Positions 61,772-64,000 of a stretch of DNA of 64,000 nucleotides are shown one piece after another. Within the stretch, counting starts at the first letter, position 1; every line of letters begins with the position of its first letter. The stretch covers positions 186,001 to 250,000 of the forward strand of contig CAIONS010000009.1 in assembly GCA_903859715.1 (NCBI GenBank). The letters are read 5' to 3'. Both the position numbers and the translations under genes were made by a program. Source of the DNA: an uncultured Opitutia bacterium. GTDB taxonomy: Bacteria; Verrucomicrobiota; Verrucomicrobiia; Opitutales; Opitutaceae. The notes under the pieces are model-generated. The model had not been told where the DNA came from. It did no database searches and worked only from the letters and a program-made list of their open reading frames with translations.

Positions 61772-63961
61772 ATGTCCGCTGCTCCCGTCATCACTGTCGT
61801 CACCGACAAGTCCAAGGTTTCCTCGGTCAACGCGAAGGACCGGCCGTTCCCGCTCGAGTGGACGCGCAACATCGGCATTGCCGCGCATATCGATGCGGGC
61901 AAGACGACGACGACCGAGCGCATTCTTTTCTACTCCGGCGCCGTCCATAAGATGGGCGAAGTCCACGAGGGCACCACGGTGACCGACTGGATGGAGCAGG
62001 AGCGCGAGCGTGGTATCACGATCACCGCCGCCGCCATTTCCTGTGCCTGGAACGCTTCCTGGGGTCCTTGGAAGGGGATCAAGCAGCGTATCAACATCAT
62101 CGACACTCCTGGACACGTGGACTTCACGGCCGAGGTCGAGCGCTCGCTCCGCGTTTTGGATGGAGCCGTCGCCGTGTTTGACGCCGTCGCCGGGGTCCAG
62201 CCCCAGTCGGAAACCGTCTGGCGCCAGGCCAACAAGTACAAGGTTCCGCGCATTGCGTTCATCAACAAGATGGACCGCGTCGGGGCGAATTTCTTTCACT
62301 GCATCGACGACATTCGCATGAAGCTCAAGGCGAACGCCCATGCGCTCTACCTGCCGATCGGCGCCGAGGAAAACTTCACGGGCCTGATCGATCTGGTGCA
62401 GAACGTCGCTTACAATTTCGACGAAAATCCCGGAGACCCACTCGGAATGAACCCGACCACGGTGCCGATTCCCGAGGCGATGCAGGCGCAGGCGAAGGAA
62501 TATCGCGACAAGCTCATCGAGGCCGTTTCCGATTTTGACGACGTCATCGCCGAGAAATATCTCAACGGTGAGGAGATCACGGTCAGCGAGCTGATGCTCG
62601 GCGTCCGCAAGGCGACGATTTCCCTGCAGTTTACCGGCGTGTTTCCCGGTTCGGCCTTCAAGAAAAAAGGCGTGCAGCGCCTGCTCGACTGTGTCGTGAA
62701 CTACCTCCCGAGCCCCATCGACGTTCCCCCGATGCAGGGTCAGGACAGCGACGGTAAACCGGTCGAGGCTGTGGTCAACGACAAGAGCAAGCTGGCCGGC
62801 CTCGCGTTCAAGCTCTGGAACGATCCGTTCGTGGGTCGCCTCGTGTTCTTCCGCGTCTACACCGGCATGCTGCCCAAGGGCATGCCGCTCTACAACCCGC
62901 GCACCCGCCGCACGGAGCGCGTCTCGCGTCTTGTGCTCATGCGCGCGATCGAGCGCGAGGAAATCGACGTGGCCTATTCGGGCGACATCTGTGCGGTCGT
63001 CGGCGTGAAGGACGTCATCACCGGCGATACGCTCTGTGACGAGGACTACGACATCCGTCTCGAGCCGCCGTCCTTCCCGGAGCCCGTCATCTCGATGTCG
63101 ATCGAGCCGAACTCCAAGGCCGACCAGGAAAAGATGGGCATGGCCCTCCAGCGTCTCGTGGCCGAGGATCCGACTCTCCGGGTCAAGACCGACACCGATA
63201 CCGGGCAGATCATCCTCGCCGGCATGGGCGAGCTGCACCTCGACATCATCCGCGACCGGATGAAACGCGAGTTCAAGGTCGAGGCGACCGCCGGCAAGCC
63301 GCAGATCGCCTATCGCGAAACCATTCTCAAATCCGCTGACGGCGAAGGTAAGTTCATCCGCCAGTCGGGCGGCAAGGGCCAGTACGGTCACGTCTGCGTC
63401 AAGATCGAGCCCAACGAAAAGGGCAAGGGAGTCGAGGTCATCAACGAGATCGTCGGTGGCGCCATCCCGAAGGAATTCATCAAGCCCGCCACGGAAGGCA
63501 TCCTCGAGGGCGCCAATAACGGTGCGGTCGCCGGCTACCCGGTTGTGGACGTCATCGTGCGCATCGTCGATGGCTCCTTCCACGAGGTCGATTCGTCCGA
63601 ACTCGCGTTCAAGATGGCCGGCATCTTCGGCTTCAAGGAAGCGATGAAGAAGGCCACCCCGATCCTCCTTGAGCCCATCATGGGCGTCGAGGTGACCACC
63701 CCCGAGGAATATCAGGGCGATCTGATGGGCGACATCAATCGTCGCCGTGGCCAGATCCAGGGCATGGAGAACAAGACCGGTGCGTGCATCATCAACGCGC
63801 ACGTCCCCCTCGAAATGCTTTTCGGCTACGTCACGGACATCCGTTCCCTCTCGAAGGGCCGCGCCAGCGCGTCCATCACCCCGTCGCACTTCGCGCAGGT
63901 TCCCAACGCCCTTCTCACGAAGATCGTCGAGACCTCCACGAAAGCCCCGGCCCGCACTTAA
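61772..63961 (+). CDS. fusA: Elongation factor G
   Basis: The 729-aa product is EF-G. P-loop AHIDAGKTTTTERIL, switch I RERGITITAAA (normal here, unlike EF-Tu), DTPGHVDF, NKMDRVG and the domain IV tip region KGQYGHVCVKIEP are all present. Slightly long for the family because of an N-terminal ~25-residue extension and a short insert after SCAW. It is followed 18 bp later by the S10 gene; no tuf lies between them. Confidence 0.98.
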   Translation: MSAAPVITVVTDKSKVSSVNAKDRPFPLEWTRNIGIAAHIDAGKTTTTERILFYSGAVHKMGEVHEGTTVTDWMEQERERGITITAAAISCAWNASWGPWKGIKQRINIIDTPGHVDFTAEVERSLRVLDGAVAVFDAVAGVQPQSETVWRQANKYKVPRIAFINKMDRVGANFFHCIDDIRMKLKANAHALYLPIGAEENFTGLIDLVQNVAYNFDENPGDPLGMNPTTVPIPEAMQAQAKEYRDKLIEAVSDFDDVIAEKYLNGEEITVSELMLGVRKATISLQFTGVFPGSAFKKKGVQRLLDCVVNYLPSPIDVPPMQGQDSDGKPVEAVVNDKSKLAGLAFKLWNDPFVGRLVFFRVYTGMLPKGMPLYNPRTRRTERVSRLVLMRAIEREEIDVAYSGDICAVVGVKDVITGDTLCDEDYDIRLEPPSFPEPVISMSIEPNSKADQEKMGMALQRLVAEDPTLRVKTDTDTGQIILAGMGELHLDIIRDRMKREFKVEATAGKPQIAYRETILKSADGEGKFIRQSGGKGQYGHVCVKIEPNEKGKGVEVINEIVGGAIPKEFIKPATEGILEGANNGAVAGYPVVDVIVRIVDGSFHEVDSSELAFKMAGIFGFKEAMKKATPILLEPIMGVEVTTPEEYQGDLMGDINRRRGQIQGMENKTGACIINAHVPLEMLFGYVTDIRSLSKGRASASITPSHFAQVPNALLTKIVETSTKAPART

Positions 63962-63979
63962 CCCTCGTTCTTTGTCACC

Positions 63980-64000
63980 ATGAAAGGTCAACGCATTCGC
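63980..64000 (+). CDS. rpsJ: 30S ribosomal protein S10, start only
   Basis: The last 21 bp encode MKGQRIR, the conserved start of S10 (NusE). It marks the beginning of the S10–spc ribosomal protein cluster, which must continue beyond the window. Confidence 0.8.

Noticed and set aside
61289-63991. Long open frame antisense to rpsG and fusA
   Set aside because: It spans two certain genes on the other strand and has no recognisable domains.

Overview
The window is high-GC bacterial chromosome. It carries a complete secE–nusG–rplKAJL–rpoBC–rpsL–rpsG–fusA block, which fixes it as core genome rather than plasmid or phage. Several things fit a free-living member of the Verrucomicrobiota, most likely Opitutaceae: a very large secreted DUF1800 protein with verrucomicrobial-type N-terminal repeats, GH29 and GH78-like glycosidases, tandem Gfo/Idh/MocA oxidoreductases, FolE2 in place of FolE, and many short palindromic intergenic elements. 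The taxonomic placement is an inference from gene content; no 16S gene is present.

Layout. 1–6,510: a secreted DUF1800/CHRD protein cut by the left edge, pyruvate kinase, and an organophosphate-type MFS transporter. 6,690–9,975: an MBL-fold hydrolase, then a three-gene pterin group (PTPS/QueD-like, FolE2, SDR reductase) that could make a tetrahydrobiopterin-like cofactor. 10,022–16,740: two Gfo/Idh/MocA genes, an acetyltransferase, ruvB, a hicAB toxin–antitoxin pair, murA, and an Arg/Gly-rich disordered protein. 16,961–25,179: dimeric-type dUTPase, thioesterase, peroxiredoxin, a large DUF748/AsmA-like envelope protein, a YkgJ-like Cys-cluster protein, a nucleotidyltransferase, an acetyltransferase and ettA. 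25,317–30,564: a rhamnosidase-like enzyme, lipoprotein MsrA, Hsp33, and an NAD-salvage pair (PnuC plus an NRK-like kinase). 30,565–31,766: a lower-GC patch with two orphan genes. 31,767–37,892: tcdA, tatD, sufE, a methyltransferase, a NERD protein, a dicarboxylate symporter and an exported orphan. 37,961–42,859: GH29 fucosidase and a lemA–ybjQ–M48 protease operon. 42,991–47,495: a TPR protein with an ExbB/ExbD/TonB-like energy module. 47,590 to the end: tRNA-Thr, tuf, tRNA-Trp, secE, nusG, L11, L1, L10, L7/L12, rpoB, rpoC, S12, S7, EF-G and the first codons of S10.

The most unusual signals are in the information-processing genes. EF-Tu has a rewritten switch I: the near-universal RGITI is KIVTI, with two extra residues. 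RpoC has lost three of the four cysteines of its second zinc site while keeping the first zinc site intact. RpoB has Ile at a rifampicin-pocket position that is normally Asn. In the TonB-type module, the ExbD homologue has Asn where the proton-carrying Asp is expected. At the DNA level at least eight intergenic palindrome or repeat types are scattered through the accessory half. One of them is translated as the tail of PnuC, and one abuts the start codon of the SDR gene. The ribosomal/RNA polymerase half is almost free of them.
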